This document shows, piece by piece, positions 28,240-36,967 of a DNA stretch of 64,000 nucleotides. Each line of letters begins with the position of its first letter. Position 1 is the first letter of the stretch. This DNA comes from DASVEE01 sp036380735. GTDB lineage: Bacteria; Acidobacteriota; Thermoanaerobaculia; Gp7-AA8. The position numbers and the translations under genes were made by a program. Under the pieces are notes generated by a model that was not told the origin of the DNA, did not search any database, and saw only the letters and a list, made by a program, of their open reading frames with translations. The DNA lies in NCBI GenBank assembly GCA_036380735.1, contig DASVEE010000014.1, positions 1-64,000 on the forward strand, in the 5' to 3' direction.

Positions 28240-29042
28240 AGCGAGGCTGTCTCTTCAACGTCGTCTTCGCCGGTCTGCTGCTGCTCGCCTTCGGCGGCAG
28301 CACCTACTTCTGGTTCACGTTCTTCGTCAAAGGACGCTCGCTGCCGACGCCGAACCTCATCGGGAAATCGGTGACCGAGGCGCGTGCGATCGCGCAGGAC
28401 CTCGGCGTGGACCTCGACGTCGACGAGTCGCACCGCCGCAACAGCGACAAAGTGCCGGTCGGCCACATCGTCTGGCAGAACCGCTCGCCCGGCGCCGCGA
28501 GCTTCATCAAGCGCGGCACGAGGATGCGCGTCGAGCTGAGCGCCGGGCCTCTCGTCCTGCGCGTGCCCGACCTCGACGGCCAGAGCCCCGGCACCGGCAT
28601 GCTCCGCCTCGGCCAGCAGAACCTCAAGCTCGGCCACATGACCTACGTCGAGACGAACAGCAAAGGGATCCTCGCCGCCGATCCGCCGAAAGGCACGGTG
28701 GTCGGGGCCCAGACGCCGGTCTCGCTGCTCGTCGCGGTCCCGCCGGCTTCGACCACTTACGTCATGCCTGACCTCATCGACCGGCCGCTCGATCAGGTGC
28801 GCCCGCGGCTCGAAGGGCAGGGGCTGACGGTGACGAGCGTCAAATTCGAAGCGTATCCCGGCATCCGCGATGGCATTATCATCCGCCAGTACCCGCTGCG
28901 CGGCGCGCCGGTCTCGGCCCGCGATCCGATCACGGTCGTCGTCAGCAGGCAGGAAGAAACCAGCATCATCGAGGGCTCAGGGCCCGGGGCTCAGGGCTCA
29001 GGCCACCCTCTGCCGACCAACTCCCTGAGCTCTGGGCCCTGA
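28236..29042 (+). CDS. PASTA-domain membrane protein with repeat-derived tail
   Basis: 268 aa. Residues 7-30 are a membrane anchor (VVFAGLLLLAFGGSTYFWF). Three PASTA domains follow (TPNLIGKSVTEARAIAQDLG, RVPDLDGQSPGTGMLRLGQ, MPDLIDRPLDQVRPRLEGQG), as in penicillin-binding proteins and Ser/Thr kinases that sense cell-wall fragments, but no kinase or transpeptidase is attached. The last 22 residues read out of a 7-bp GGGCTCA array (GSGPGAQGSG), and the TGA stop lies in the array. AroB carries a near-identical tail. It overlaps lon by 4 bp and precedes rpe. Confidence 0.8.
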
Positions 29043-29055
29043 GCCCTGAGCCCTA
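28972..29055. repeat. 7-bp GGGCTCA palindromic array overlapping a gene end
   Basis: 5' arm GGGCTCA-GGGCCCG-GGGCTCA-GGGCTCA-GG. 3' arm CCCTGAGCTCTGGGCCCTGA-GCCCTGA-GCCC. It codes for the end of the PASTA protein and stops 5 bp before the rpe ATG. Relatives lie at 47676-47856 and 59684-59755. Confidence 0.9.
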
Positions 29056-29060
29056 CACGC

Positions 29061-29720
29061 ATGATCAAGATCGCTCCCTCGCTGCTTTCCGCCGACTTCT
29101 CGCGTCTCGCCGAGGAGTTGCAGACGATTGAGAGAGCGGACGTACTGCATCTCGACGTCATGGACGGCCGCTTCGTCCCGAACATCACGTTCGGGGCGCC
29201 GATCGTGAAGGCGCTGCGGAAGCACACGAAGCTGGCGTTCGACTGCCACCTGATGATCGTCGAGCCGCAGAACTACATCGAGCGCTTCCTCGAAGCGGGG
29301 GCGGACATGATCTCCGTCCACTACGAGGCGGAGCCGCATCTCCAGCGGGCGCTGCAGCTCATCCGCGACGGCGGAGCGAAGGCGGGGATCGCGCTCAACC
29401 CGGCCACGCCCGCCGAAGTTCTCTCGACCGCCATCGAATTTTGCGACTACGTGCTCGTCATGAGCGTCAATCCCGGCTTCGGCGGGCAAAAATTCATAGA
29501 ACCTGTCGTCCCCAAGATCCGTCAGATAGCCAGACTCATTCGTGAGCGGGGGTTACGTGTGGAGATCGAGGTGGACGGCGGTATCGACGCGAAGACGGCC
29601 CCGGCGGTCGTCGCCGCGGGGGCATCGATCCTCGTGGCAGGCTCGGCGGTCTTTGGACAGCCGGACCGTTCCGCTGCAATGGAGTCGATCCGAAACGCTG
29701 TTCAGTCGGTAGTCGCCTGA
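29061..29720 (+). CDS. rpe: Ribulose-phosphate 3-epimerase
   Basis: A 219-aa TIM-barrel enzyme interconverting ribulose-5-phosphate and xylulose-5-phosphate in the pentose phosphate pathway. Signatures: IAPSLLSADFSRL, HLDVMDGRFVPNITFG, FDCHLMIVEP, VMSVNPGFGGQKFI and the C-terminal phosphate loop VDGGIDAKTAP with VAGSAVFG. The start ATG 29061 lies just past a 7-bp array and has no clear Shine-Dalgarno; it may depend on coupling to the PASTA gene 18 bp upstream. Confidence 0.96.
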   Translation: MIKIAPSLLSADFSRLAEELQTIERADVLHLDVMDGRFVPNITFGAPIVKALRKHTKLAFDCHLMIVEPQNYIERFLEAGADMISVHYEAEPHLQRALQLIRDGGAKAGIALNPATPAEVLSTAIEFCDYVLVMSVNPGFGGQKFIEPVVPKIRQIARLIRERGLRVEIEVDGGIDAKTAPAVVAAGASILVAGSAVFGQPDRSAAMESIRNAVQSVVA

Positions 29721-29742
29721 TATCCCCCAGGAGGAGAGACGT

Positions 29743-30528
29743 TTGAAACTCACCCGAATCACCGCCATCGTGCTGATGGCCATGCTCGCCCTCGCGGCGT
29801 GTAACCGCGGTCCGCGGATCGTCCGTCCCGTGGTCGATCCTCAGCTCCTGTCGCTGTCGAAGGACCAGATCTTCCAGCGCGCGGAAGACCAGTTCGCCGC
29901 GAAGAAGTACCCGAGGGCGCGCCAGTACTACTCGCACCTGTACGAGAACTTCCCGAACGATCCCCTCGGCCGGCGCGCGCTCCTCCGCATCGCCGACACG
30001 TACTTCATGCAGGGCGACCCGGTGAACCTCGTCGAGGCGCAGTACAAGTACCGCGACTTCATCAACCGCTACCCGACGAGCGACCAGGCCGATTACGCGA
30101 TGCTGCAGATCGCCATGGTCTCGTTCAAGCAGATGGAGCGTCCCGACCGCGATCAGCAGAAGACTCGCGAAGCCGTCGAGAAGTTCCAGGACATGCTGCG
30201 CACGCATCCGCGGAGCGCGCTGCGTCCGGAGGCGGAAAAGCGGCTGAACGAATCGCTCGACCGCCTCGCGCGGCACGAGCACATCGTCGCCCGCTTCTAC
30301 ATCAAGCGCCGGAGCTGGACCGCGGCCGTGCAGCGCCTGAACTTCCTCATCGACACGTATCCCAGTTACACGGGCCGTGACGGTGCGTTCTTCGACCTCG
30401 GCAACGCGCTGTCGGAGCTGGGACGCAGCGGCGAGGCGCGGCTGTACTTCGAGCGCGTCGTCTCCGAGTTCCCGGACAGCGACTATGCTGACCGGGCCAA
30501 ACGCCGCCTCGGCGATCTGAAAGCGTGA
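29743..30528 (+). CDS. bamD: Outer-membrane assembly lipoprotein BamD
   Basis: 261 aa. A lipoprotein signal (MAMLALAAC, Cys at about residue 20) is followed by TPR-like helical repeats: DQIFQRAEDQFAAKKYPRA, LYENFPNDPLGRRALLRIAD, EKFQDMLRTHPRSAL and DLGNALSELGRSGEARLYF. This is the BamD architecture, a periplasmic lipoprotein of the BAM complex that inserts beta-barrels. The start is TTG 29743, supported by CAGGAGGAGAG 6 bp upstream. It overlaps the downstream cpoB-like gene by 1 bp (TGATG), so the two form an operon, probably with rpe. Confidence 0.85.
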   Translation: MKLTRITAIVLMAMLALAACNRGPRIVRPVVDPQLLSLSKDQIFQRAEDQFAAKKYPRARQYYSHLYENFPNDPLGRRALLRIADTYFMQGDPVNLVEAQYKYRDFINRYPTSDQADYAMLQIAMVSFKQMERPDRDQQKTREAVEKFQDMLRTHPRSALRPEAEKRLNESLDRLARHEHIVARFYIKRRSWTAAVQRLNFLIDTYPSYTGRDGAFFDLGNALSELGRSGEARLYFERVVSEFPDSDYADRAKRRLGDLKA

Positions 30529-31247
30529 TGAAAAACTTCGCCGTCTCCGCCGCCGCTCTCGTGCTCGTCGCCGCCTGCGCCTCGGCGCCGGTGGTCGACG
30601 AAGACAACCTCGTGCCGCCGGCGCAGACCGCGGCGGCCACCTCCGATCCGCGCTCGGCGGAGCTGCAGACGACGCTGACCGAGCTGCTCGAGCGGCTCGA
30701 CGTCATGAACGACCGCATCGCGCGGCTCGAAGAGCGGACCGTTGCGGCTCCGGCCGCGGCAGTCGCGCCCGCGACGCAGGCGCCGGCACCGGTGGTGGCC
30801 TCGCCGTCTTCATCGGCGCAGCCGACGCTCGCCGGTGCGGCTCCGACGGCCTCGCGCGCGCTCCTCGGCGCACAGATCGCCGACGACTACCGCCAGGCGA
30901 TCATGCTCTACGGCCGCGGCCGGACCGCCGACGCGCGCCGCGCTTTCCAGAACGTCTTCGACGCCGACCCGACAGGGGAGCTGGCCGACAACGCCCTCTT
31001 CTGGATCGGCGAGACGTACTTTGCCGCGAACGACTTCTCGAACGCCATGCGCTACTACTCCCGCGTGACGACCGAGTTCGGCGACCAGAACAAAGCGCCC
31101 GACGCCCTCTACAAGACGGCCATGGCGCTGGCCAAGACGGGCGACATCGCCCTGGCGCGCCGCACCCTGCAGGACGTGATCACAAAGTACCCGTACTCCA
31201 CCCCGGCCGGCTCCGCGAAGCAGGAACTGGCGCGGCTGAAGTACTGA
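30528..31247 (+). CDS. CpoB/YbgF-like periplasmic TPR lipoprotein
   Basis: 239 aa. Lipoprotein-type N-terminus (FAVSAAALVLVAACASAP, Cys about residue 18), a coiled-coil segment (TTLTELLERLDVMNDRIARL), an Ala/Pro linker, then TPR repeats (YRQAIMLYGRGRTADARRAF, NALFWIGETYFAANDFSNA, YKTAMALAKTGDIALARR). The order coiled coil-linker-TPR is that of CpoB/YbgF, which links Tol-Pal with cell-wall synthesis. Known CpoB is usually soluble; a lipobox here is a difference. No tol or pal genes are near; bamD is directly upstream. ATG 30528 is used; GTG 30525 is also in frame. Confidence 0.75.
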   Translation: MKNFAVSAAALVLVAACASAPVVDEDNLVPPAQTAAATSDPRSAELQTTLTELLERLDVMNDRIARLEERTVAAPAAAVAPATQAPAPVVASPSSSAQPTLAGAAPTASRALLGAQIADDYRQAIMLYGRGRTADARRAFQNVFDADPTGELADNALFWIGETYFAANDFSNAMRYYSRVTTEFGDQNKAPDALYKTAMALAKTGDIALARRTLQDVITKYPYSTPAGSAKQELARLKY

Positions 31248-31250
31248 GGT

Positions 31251-31323
31251 GCGATAGGACGAATAGGACCTATGGGACGAATGGGACTCCCATCGGTCCC
31301 ATTCGTCCCATCGGTCCCATTGC
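31251..31323. repeat. 9-bp palindromic array in co-directional gap
   Basis: 5' arm CGATAGGACGAATAGGACC plus two units; 3' arm four units (GTCCCATTC, GTCCCATCG and so on). It starts 3 bp past the cpoB-like stop and ends 6 bp before a TACAAT box. Confidence 0.9.
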
Positions 31324-31329
31324 TGCCTA

Positions 31330-31335
31330 TACAAT
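31330..31335 (+). promoter_or_regulatory. TACAAT box 9 bp before ATG 31345
   Basis: A -10-like TACAAT with 9 bp to the start codon and no Shine-Dalgarno. This spacing fits a leaderless transcript. No -35 element is seen. Confidence 0.4.
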
Positions 31336-31344
31336 AGCCGTCGC

Positions 31345-32109
31345 ATGGCAGACGAAACCGAAAGCGGCGCGACGCTGCTCGCGAAACGCGAGTACGCCCG
31401 CGCAGTGCCGCTCCTCAAGCGCGAACACGAAAAGTACCCGTCGAATCCCCGCATTCGCCTTCAATACGCCGACGCGCTTGCCGGCGCGACGATGCTCGAG
31501 GAAGCAGTCGAGCAATACGAAGCGACCGCGCAGTATTACGACGACAACGGGCTGACCGTGCAGGCCATCGCCGTTCGCAAAAAAGCGGAGAAGATGCGCG
31601 ACCAGCTCTCCGCGAAGAAGCCGGTCGTCGAGGAAGTGGCCGGCAAGAGCGAGCCGCTCTTCGAGCGGCAGGTGCCGAAGAGCCCTCTCTTCGAGGTGCT
31701 GACGCCGGAAGAGCGCGAGGCCTTCATCCGCGAGATGGAGCTCGAAACGCACGATGAGGGGAGCGTCATCATCACCGAAGGCGATCCCGGTTCTTCGATG
31801 TACCTGATCGTCTCCGGCGAGGTGAAGATCTACACGCGCAGCACCACGGTCGGCTCCGGCACGGTCTACCTGGCCAAGCTCGGCGAAGGGGATTTTTTCG
31901 GAGAAGTCAGCGTTTTGACCGGAAAGCCCCGCACGGCGACGATCACTGCTTCGCAACGTACCGATCTGCTGCGGCTGGACCGGGAAAAGCTCGACGGCGC
32001 GCTCGCCAAGCATCCCGGCATTCGCAAGGTGCTCGACGACTTCTACAAGAAGCGCGCGAAGCACACCGTGGAGGCGATGATCGAAACGCTTCGCAAGAGA
32101 GGAACGTAA
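31345..32109 (+). CDS. Cyclic-nucleotide-binding domain protein with N-terminal TPR
   Basis: 254 aa. Residues 5-90 are TPR-like helices (LLAKREYARAVPLLKREHEK, LAGATMLEEAVEQYEATAQY). Residues 115-235 are a CRP/cNMP-binding domain: EGSVIITEGDPGSSMYLIVS, GEVKIY, KLGEGDFFGEVSVLTGKPRT. The phosphate-binding cassette region (FFGEVSVLTGKPRTA) is conserved. There is no C-terminal helix-turn-helix, so it is probably a signal-responsive adaptor rather than a transcription factor. It lies 1 bp before def, suggesting co-transcription. Confidence 0.8.
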   Translation: MADETESGATLLAKREYARAVPLLKREHEKYPSNPRIRLQYADALAGATMLEEAVEQYEATAQYYDDNGLTVQAIAVRKKAEKMRDQLSAKKPVVEEVAGKSEPLFERQVPKSPLFEVLTPEEREAFIREMELETHDEGSVIITEGDPGSSMYLIVSGEVKIYTRSTTVGSGTVYLAKLGEGDFFGEVSVLTGKPRTATITASQRTDLLRLDREKLDGALAKHPGIRKVLDDFYKKRAKHTVEAMIETLRKRGT

Positions 32110-32110
32110 C

Positions 32111-32626
32111 GTGGCAGTCCTGCCGATCTGCAAATACGGAGACGAGGTTTTGCGTCTCCCCGCACAACCGGTCGAGACCATCGACGACGAGCTCCAGCAG
32201 CTCATCGACGACATGATCGACACGATGTACGCCGCTCCCGGCGTCGGACTGGCGGCGAATCAGGTCGGCGTCTCCAAGCGCCTCATGCTCATCGACCTCT
32301 CCGTCGGGCGCCGCGCCGGCGAGTGCCACGTCTTCATCAACCCCGAGATCATCGAAGCCGAAGGGGAGATCACCGAAGAGGAAGGCTGCCTCTCGATCCC
32401 CGATTTCGTCGAAGTCGTGACCCGCCCCGAGCGCGTCAAGCTCCGCTACCTCGACCGCAAAGGCCGCGAGCGCGAGATGTGGGGCGACGGCCTCATGGCC
32501 CGCGCCATGTGCCACGAAATCGACCACCTCAACGGAACGCTTTTCGTCGACCACCTCCGCGGCCTGAAGAAGGACCGCATCCTCAAGAAGATCGTGAAAC
32601 TGCAGCGCTCGGGGATGTGGGGGTAG
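32111..32626 (+). CDS. def: Peptide deformylase
   Basis: A 171-aa metalloenzyme removing the formyl group from nascent N-terminal methionine. All three motifs are present: GVGLAANQVG, EEGCLSIP (metal-ligand Cys) and CHEIDHLNG (HExxH-type). Start GTG 32111 lies 1 bp after the previous stop, with AGAGGAACG upstream. Length is typical of type 1 deformylase. Confidence 0.97.
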   Translation: MAVLPICKYGDEVLRLPAQPVETIDDELQQLIDDMIDTMYAAPGVGLAANQVGVSKRLMLIDLSVGRRAGECHVFINPEIIEAEGEITEEEGCLSIPDFVEVVTRPERVKLRYLDRKGREREMWGDGLMARAMCHEIDHLNGTLFVDHLRGLKKDRILKKIVKLQRSGMWG

Positions 32627-32640
32627 GTTTCAGGCACGGG

Positions 32641-32694
32641 CGTTCGTCTACTCCGTCCTATTTGTCCCATCTGTCCTATTCGTCCCATCGCTTC
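32641..32694. repeat. 9-bp array, 3' arm only
   Basis: About five units (GTCCTATTT, GTCCCATCT, GTCCTATTC, GTCCCATCG) without a 5' arm, between def and the oxidoreductase gene. Confidence 0.85.
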
Positions 32695-32713
32695 CTCGCG
32701 ATAGAGTTAGCGC

Positions 32714-33364
32714 ATGCGCACGACCGCGACCATCACGGAGATCGAAGAGCTCGCGCCCGGGATCCGGCAGATCACGATTTCGTTTACGGAGACACCGTTC
32801 CACTTCCGTTCGGGGCAGTGGGTGAACTTTCACTTTCCCGACGGCGTCTCGCGCGCGTACACGATCGCGTCGGCGCCGCAGCGGCCCGAGGCGGTGCAGT
32901 TGTGCGTCCGCGTCGGGGTGGGGCGGGGGAGTCAATCGGTGCAGCGGCTGGAAGCCGGGGGAACCGTGCGCGTCGATGGGCCCTATGGCGACTTCGTCGC
33001 GCCGAGCGATGACGGGCGGCCGCTCGTCTTCCTCGCCGGCGACACGGGGATCGCGCCGGTGCGGAGCATCGTCCTCGACCTCATCGCCACCAACGACGAG
33101 CGCGCGGTCACGGTGCTCTACGAGCCCGATCATCGCTACATCCTCTACGCCGCCGACTTCGATCCGCTCGCGCGTGCGGGCCGCATCGTGCACGAGAGCG
33201 GCCCGATCGACACGCTGATCGAACGCAATCGGAAGGCGCTTAACGGCTCGTTCGTCATGGCGGTCGGCTTCGATTCTTTCCTCGACCGCACGCGCGGCGC
33301 CCTGGAGGCGCTGGGCATCGACTGGCGGGAAATGATCATGGAATCGTTTGGGCCGCAGCCGTAG
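32714..33364 (+). CDS. FAD/NAD(P)-binding ferredoxin-reductase-type oxidoreductase
   Basis: 216 aa, the FNR-like module alone. FAD domain: FHFRSGQWVNFHFPDG and SRAYTIASAPQ (RxYS/T-type). NAD(P) domain: LVFLAGDTGIAPVRSIVLDL and FVMAVGFDSFLDRTRGALEA. No iron-sulfur domain is attached, so it probably works with a separate electron carrier. Substrate unknown. The start ATG 32714 follows a TAGAGT box with 6 bp spacing. Confidence 0.85.
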   Translation: MRTTATITEIEELAPGIRQITISFTETPFHFRSGQWVNFHFPDGVSRAYTIASAPQRPEAVQLCVRVGVGRGSQSVQRLEAGGTVRVDGPYGDFVAPSDDGRPLVFLAGDTGIAPVRSIVLDLIATNDERAVTVLYEPDHRYILYAADFDPLARAGRIVHESGPIDTLIERNRKALNGSFVMAVGFDSFLDRTRGALEALGIDWREMIMESFGPQP

Positions 33365-33376
33365 GCGCTGACCAAC

Positions 33377-33515
33377 AGGGAACGATGGGACCTATAGGAC
33401 AAATAGGACCTATAGGACCCCCATGTGCCGCCCAACCCCTCAGAGGCCGGCAGCTTCGTAGAAGGATGGGTGGGGTCCTATCGGTCCTATAGGTCCTATT
33501 CGTCCTTTCGTTCCT
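33377..33515. repeat. 9-bp palindromic array with 58-bp loop
   Basis: Starts GGGAACGATGGGACCTATAG and ends GTCCTATTCGTCCTTTCG. The unpaired loop (about 33420-33475) is unrelated sequence, with CCCATG and GATGGG at its edges. Convergent gap. Confidence 0.9.
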
Positions 33516-34142
33516 CTACCGCAGCCAGCCCGGCAGCACGCCTTCACGCCGGGCTTCCTCACGGAACTCCGCCCGGGCGCGTTCGGCGCGCGTGACTTCC
33601 AGTTCGGCGCGGGGGATCTGTTCCTGGGCGCGCACCAGGCGTGACGCCTGCCAGGTGAACTGGTGCGGTCTGAAGCCGAGCATCAGGAACGTGTTGATCT
33701 CGGCGCGCAACGCTTCGATCCGGTCGTGCAGAAGCTGCAGCTCTTCTTTCGCGCGGAGCACCGCCTCGTCGTGCCGTTTCGCGCGGCGTCGCCACGTGGC
33801 CTCATCCTCCGGCGCGACCTTCGGCTCCACCACGTCCAGGTTCGCGGACGGCTTCAGCGGGGCAGCGGGTGTCCCGGAGTGGTTCTTCGACAGCTCGCGC
33901 AGCAGGCGGTCGCGCTCCTCCGGCGTCACCTTCAGCTTCTTCGTCGTCTCGACCTCGGGCGGCTTCTCCTCCGCTGCGCGCCGGGTCGCTTCCGCGTCGA
34001 CCTCGGCCGCGGGCATCGAGAAAAGCTGCCCCTCCACCTTGAACACGACCACACCACTTTCCGTGCGTGCCGGTTCGTCCGTCTCGATCCGTTCGCCGGA
34101 TTTGAGGACGAGGACGATGAGCAGGATGCCGAGAGAGTGCAT
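33516..34142 (-). CDS. Hypothetical exported or anchored protein, 208 aa
   Basis: A short hydrophobic N-terminus (MHSLGILLIVLVLK) is followed by a small beta domain (ERIETDEPARTESGVVVFKV). The rest is charged and alpha-helical with coiled-coil character (EEKPPEVETTKKLKVTPEE, KEELQLLHDRIEALRAEIN, RAELEVTRAERARAEF). I do not recognise the family; the N-terminal part resembles the exported protein at 15031-15789. It is divergent from the DUF4149-like gene with only 14 bp between start codons. Confidence 0.55.
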   Translation of the reverse strand: MHSLGILLIVLVLKSGERIETDEPARTESGVVVFKVEGQLFSMPAAEVDAEATRRAAEEKPPEVETTKKLKVTPEERDRLLRELSKNHSGTPAAPLKPSANLDVVEPKVAPEDEATWRRRAKRHDEAVLRAKEELQLLHDRIEALRAEINTFLMLGFRPHQFTWQASRLVRAQEQIPRAELEVTRAERARAEFREEARREGVLPGWLR

Positions 34143-34156
34143 GACGTAAGATCCTC

Positions 34157-34633
34157 ATGATGCCGAACTGGGGGTACCTCCTCAACAATTTCGCCTACAA
34201 CGTCAGCCTCGCCCTTTGGATCGGCGGGGCGGTCGCTCTGGGCGCGCTCGCGGCGCCGCAGCTCTTCCGGACTCTGCCACGGCCCCAGGCCGGCGCCACC
34301 TTCGGCCCGATGCTGCGAAAATTCGCCCGCATTCGCCTCGTCACGCTGGTGATCGCCATCGCCGCGGCTGCCGTGAAGCATTTCCTCTGGGAGGACGGCC
34401 GCTCGACCGCCTGGATCGCCCTCCGCTGGGTCGCGCTCGGCGTCATGGCCGCGAGCATCCTTTACGAGGTCGGCTACCTCGAGCGGGCGCTGGAGGCGCG
34501 CCGCGTGCATCTCACAGCCGACATGCCTGAGTCTGATCCACACCGCCGCGCGTTCAATACCCTCCACCGGAGAGCCGAGGGGTTGATGAAAGTTTCGATT
34601 GGAGCGGCGGTGGTTGCGCTCCTGCTGAGCTAG
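34157..34633 (+). CDS. DUF4149-like membrane protein
   Basis: 158 aa with four predicted membrane helices (about 8-30, 55-72, 82-100, 138-157). The opening NNFAYNVSLALWIGGAVALG and the AAPQLFRTLPR segment are like DUF4149 proteins, whose role is unknown. ATG 34157 or 34160; a TAAGAT box lies 4 bp upstream and there is no Shine-Dalgarno. The next gene starts 16 bp after its stop. Confidence 0.7.
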   Translation: MMPNWGYLLNNFAYNVSLALWIGGAVALGALAAPQLFRTLPRPQAGATFGPMLRKFARIRLVTLVIAIAAAAVKHFLWEDGRSTAWIALRWVALGVMAASILYEVGYLERALEARRVHLTADMPESDPHRRAFNTLHRRAEGLMKVSIGAAVVALLLS

Positions 34634-34649
34634 AATCCGGCCGACCTGC

Positions 34650-35927
34650 ATGGGAAGTAGTGTCCCGACTCTGCACGTCCACTGGGTGATCGTCGCGATC
34701 ATCTGCGGCGTGCTGTATCTCGTTTTCGATGCGCTCCGCTCGTTTGCGTTGCAGCTCAGCCCCGTGCGTCTGCGCAGATTGGAAGGGCAGGAAGGCACCG
34801 CGCGCTGGTCGCAGTACGACCCGCAGAACTTCCAGCTCGTCAGCGGCGCGCTGCTCCAGATCGCGCTCATCGTTGCCGTGGGCTCGACCGTCATGGCGCT
34901 CCCCGCGCTCAGCACCGGCACCGCCGTCCTGCGCGCCACGCTCCTCTGGGCCGCCATCGTCATGCTCTGGAAGTTCCTGCTGGCGCTCGTGCCGGAGGAG
35001 CTCGGCGAAGCGACGCTCCGCGCGCTGATCCCCATCTCGCACTTCTTCTATTACGTCTTCTGGCCGGTCCTCTATCCCTTGCGCATCCTGCTCGAGCGTC
35101 TCGACCGCGATGACGGGAACGACGATGACGACGAAGATCCGACGGACGAAGAGGTGCAGGCGTACATCGACGTCGGTGAGGAAGAGGGCATCCTCGAAGG
35201 GACCGAGGGGCGGCTGCTGCAGCAGATCGTCGACTTCGGCGACCGCCTCGCGCACGAGATCATGACGCCGCGCATCGACGTCCACGCGTTTGACGCCAAG
35301 CGTCCGCTGGCCGACTTGGCCCGCGAGTTCAGCGAGTCGAAGTACTCGCGCATCCCCATCTACACCGAGAGCATCGACCAGATCACCGGCATCGTGCACA
35401 TCAAGGAGATCTTCGACGCCGTGCTGCGCACCGACCGCGTCATGGGCGTCTCCGAGCTGGCGCGTCCGCCGTACTTCGTCTCCGAGACCAAGAAGGTCGA
35501 CGAGCTGCTGCGCGAGTTCCAGAGCGAGCACCTCCAGGTCGCCGTCGTCGTCGACGAATACGGCGGAACCGCCGGCATCATCACCATCGAGGACATCCTC
35601 GAGGAGATCGTCGGCGAGATCAGCGACGAGCACGAGACCGACGAAGCGACGATGGTGGAGCTGGGCAACGGCGAATACCTCGTCAGCGGCCTGCTGCGCG
35701 TCGAAGCGCTCGAAGAGCTGCTCGACGCGGAGCTCTCCGGCGACGACTACGAAACCGTCGCAGGCCTCATCTTCACCACCCTCGGCCGCGTGCCTGCCGC
35801 CGGCACCGTCATCACGAAGAACGGCTACCGCTTCGAGGTCGATCGCGCCGACCGCCGCCGCATCTACCGCGTCAAAGTCGCACCCGATCCGAACTGGAAC
35901 CCCGAAGATCAGGAAGAAGAGGGTTGA
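34650..35927 (+). CDS. HlyC/CorC family membrane protein (CNNM-type)
   Basis: 425 aa. An N-terminal membrane domain (helices about 12-30, 65-85, 90-108, 125-150) precedes a tandem CBS pair (ESKYSRIPIYTESIDQITGI ... LQVAVVVDEYGGTAGIITIE) and a C-terminal CorC_HlyC domain (ETVAGLIFTTLGRVPAAGT). Members are implicated in Mg/Co export or ion homeostasis. It precedes era by 9 bp, a common pairing. Start ATG 34650 with a TAGAAT box 13 bp upstream. Confidence 0.9.
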   Translation: MGSSVPTLHVHWVIVAIICGVLYLVFDALRSFALQLSPVRLRRLEGQEGTARWSQYDPQNFQLVSGALLQIALIVAVGSTVMALPALSTGTAVLRATLLWAAIVMLWKFLLALVPEELGEATLRALIPISHFFYYVFWPVLYPLRILLERLDRDDGNDDDDEDPTDEEVQAYIDVGEEEGILEGTEGRLLQQIVDFGDRLAHEIMTPRIDVHAFDAKRPLADLAREFSESKYSRIPIYTESIDQITGIVHIKEIFDAVLRTDRVMGVSELARPPYFVSETKKVDELLREFQSEHLQVAVVVDEYGGTAGIITIEDILEEIVGEISDEHETDEATMVELGNGEYLVSGLLRVEALEELLDAELSGDDYETVAGLIFTTLGRVPAAGTVITKNGYRFEVDRADRRRIYRVKVAPDPNWNPEDQEEEG

Positions 35928-35936
35928 GGCGCGGCC

Positions 35937-36884
35937 ATGTCCACTGACGAAAACGAAGCTCCCGCCGGCGAACCCTCCACCCGTTTCGGCACCGTCGCCT
36001 TCGTCGGCCGTCCGAATGCCGGCAAATCGACGCTCCTCAACCGCATCCTCGGGCAGAAGGTCTCGATCGTCTCGCCGAAGCCGCAGACGACGCGCAACCG
36101 CATCGTCGGCATCTTCAACGACGAGCGCGGCCAGCTCGCGTTCCTCGACACGCCCGGCATCCATCGTCCGCTGCACAAGCTCAACGTGCGGATGATGGAT
36201 CACGTCCGCTCCTCGCTCAGCGAAGCCGACGTTGTCGCGCTCATCATCGATGCGTCCGAGGCGTTCGGCAAAGGGGATGAGTTCGTGATCGAGATGCTGC
36301 GCCAGGCGAAGGAGCAGCACGAAGCCAAGTACGTCGTCATCCTCAACAAGATCGACAAGCTCAAGAAGCACAAGCTCCTGCCGCTCATGCAGCAGTACAA
36401 CGGCATGGAGCTCTTCGACGACATCGTTCCCATCTCCGCAATGGAGGGCGAAGGCATCGAGCAGCTCCTCGCGCTCTTCTTCGCCAGCGTCGAAGAGGGC
36501 GATGCGATCTACCCGACCGACGACTACACCACGCAGCCGGAGCGCTTCTTCGCCGCCGAGATGGTGCGCGAGAAGGTCCTGCAGCACACCGCTGACGAAC
36601 TGCCGTACACCACCGCCGTGAACGTCGAGCGCTTCGAGGAAGACGAAGAGACCGGGATGCTCAGCATCTGGGCGACGATCTACGTCGAGCGTGATTCGCA
36701 GAAGGGGATCGTCGTCGGCAAGCAGGGAGCGATGATCAAGCGCATCGGCACCGAAGCGCGCATGGATCTCGAGAAGGCGCTGGGGACGAAAGTCTTCCTC
36801 GACGTCCACGTCGCCGTCCACGAGCGCTGGCGCGAAGACGAGCGTTTCCTCGGCGAGCTGGAATGGCCGTTCGGCGGCGAGTAG
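35937..36884 (+). CDS. era: GTPase Era
   Basis: A 315-aa GTPase needed for 16S rRNA maturation and small-subunit assembly. G motifs: GRPNAGKS (G1), DTPG (G3), NKID (G4). The C-terminal KH domain contains GIVVGKQGAMIKRIGTEAR. Length is typical. ATG 35937 is 9 bp after the CorC stop, with GAGG in between, so the two are an operon. Confidence 0.97.
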   Translation: MSTDENEAPAGEPSTRFGTVAFVGRPNAGKSTLLNRILGQKVSIVSPKPQTTRNRIVGIFNDERGQLAFLDTPGIHRPLHKLNVRMMDHVRSSLSEADVVALIIDASEAFGKGDEFVIEMLRQAKEQHEAKYVVILNKIDKLKKHKLLPLMQQYNGMELFDDIVPISAMEGEGIEQLLALFFASVEEGDAIYPTDDYTTQPERFFAAEMVREKVLQHTADELPYTTAVNVERFEEDEETGMLSIWATIYVERDSQKGIVVGKQGAMIKRIGTEARMDLEKALGTKVFLDVHVAVHERWREDERFLGELEWPFGGE

Positions 36885-36967
36885 CAATCGCAGGACGGAC
36901 ACGCTGACTGCGCCGATTTACGGCGTTCCATAGCTGCCATCAGGCGCATTCGTACGATTCGTCCGGT

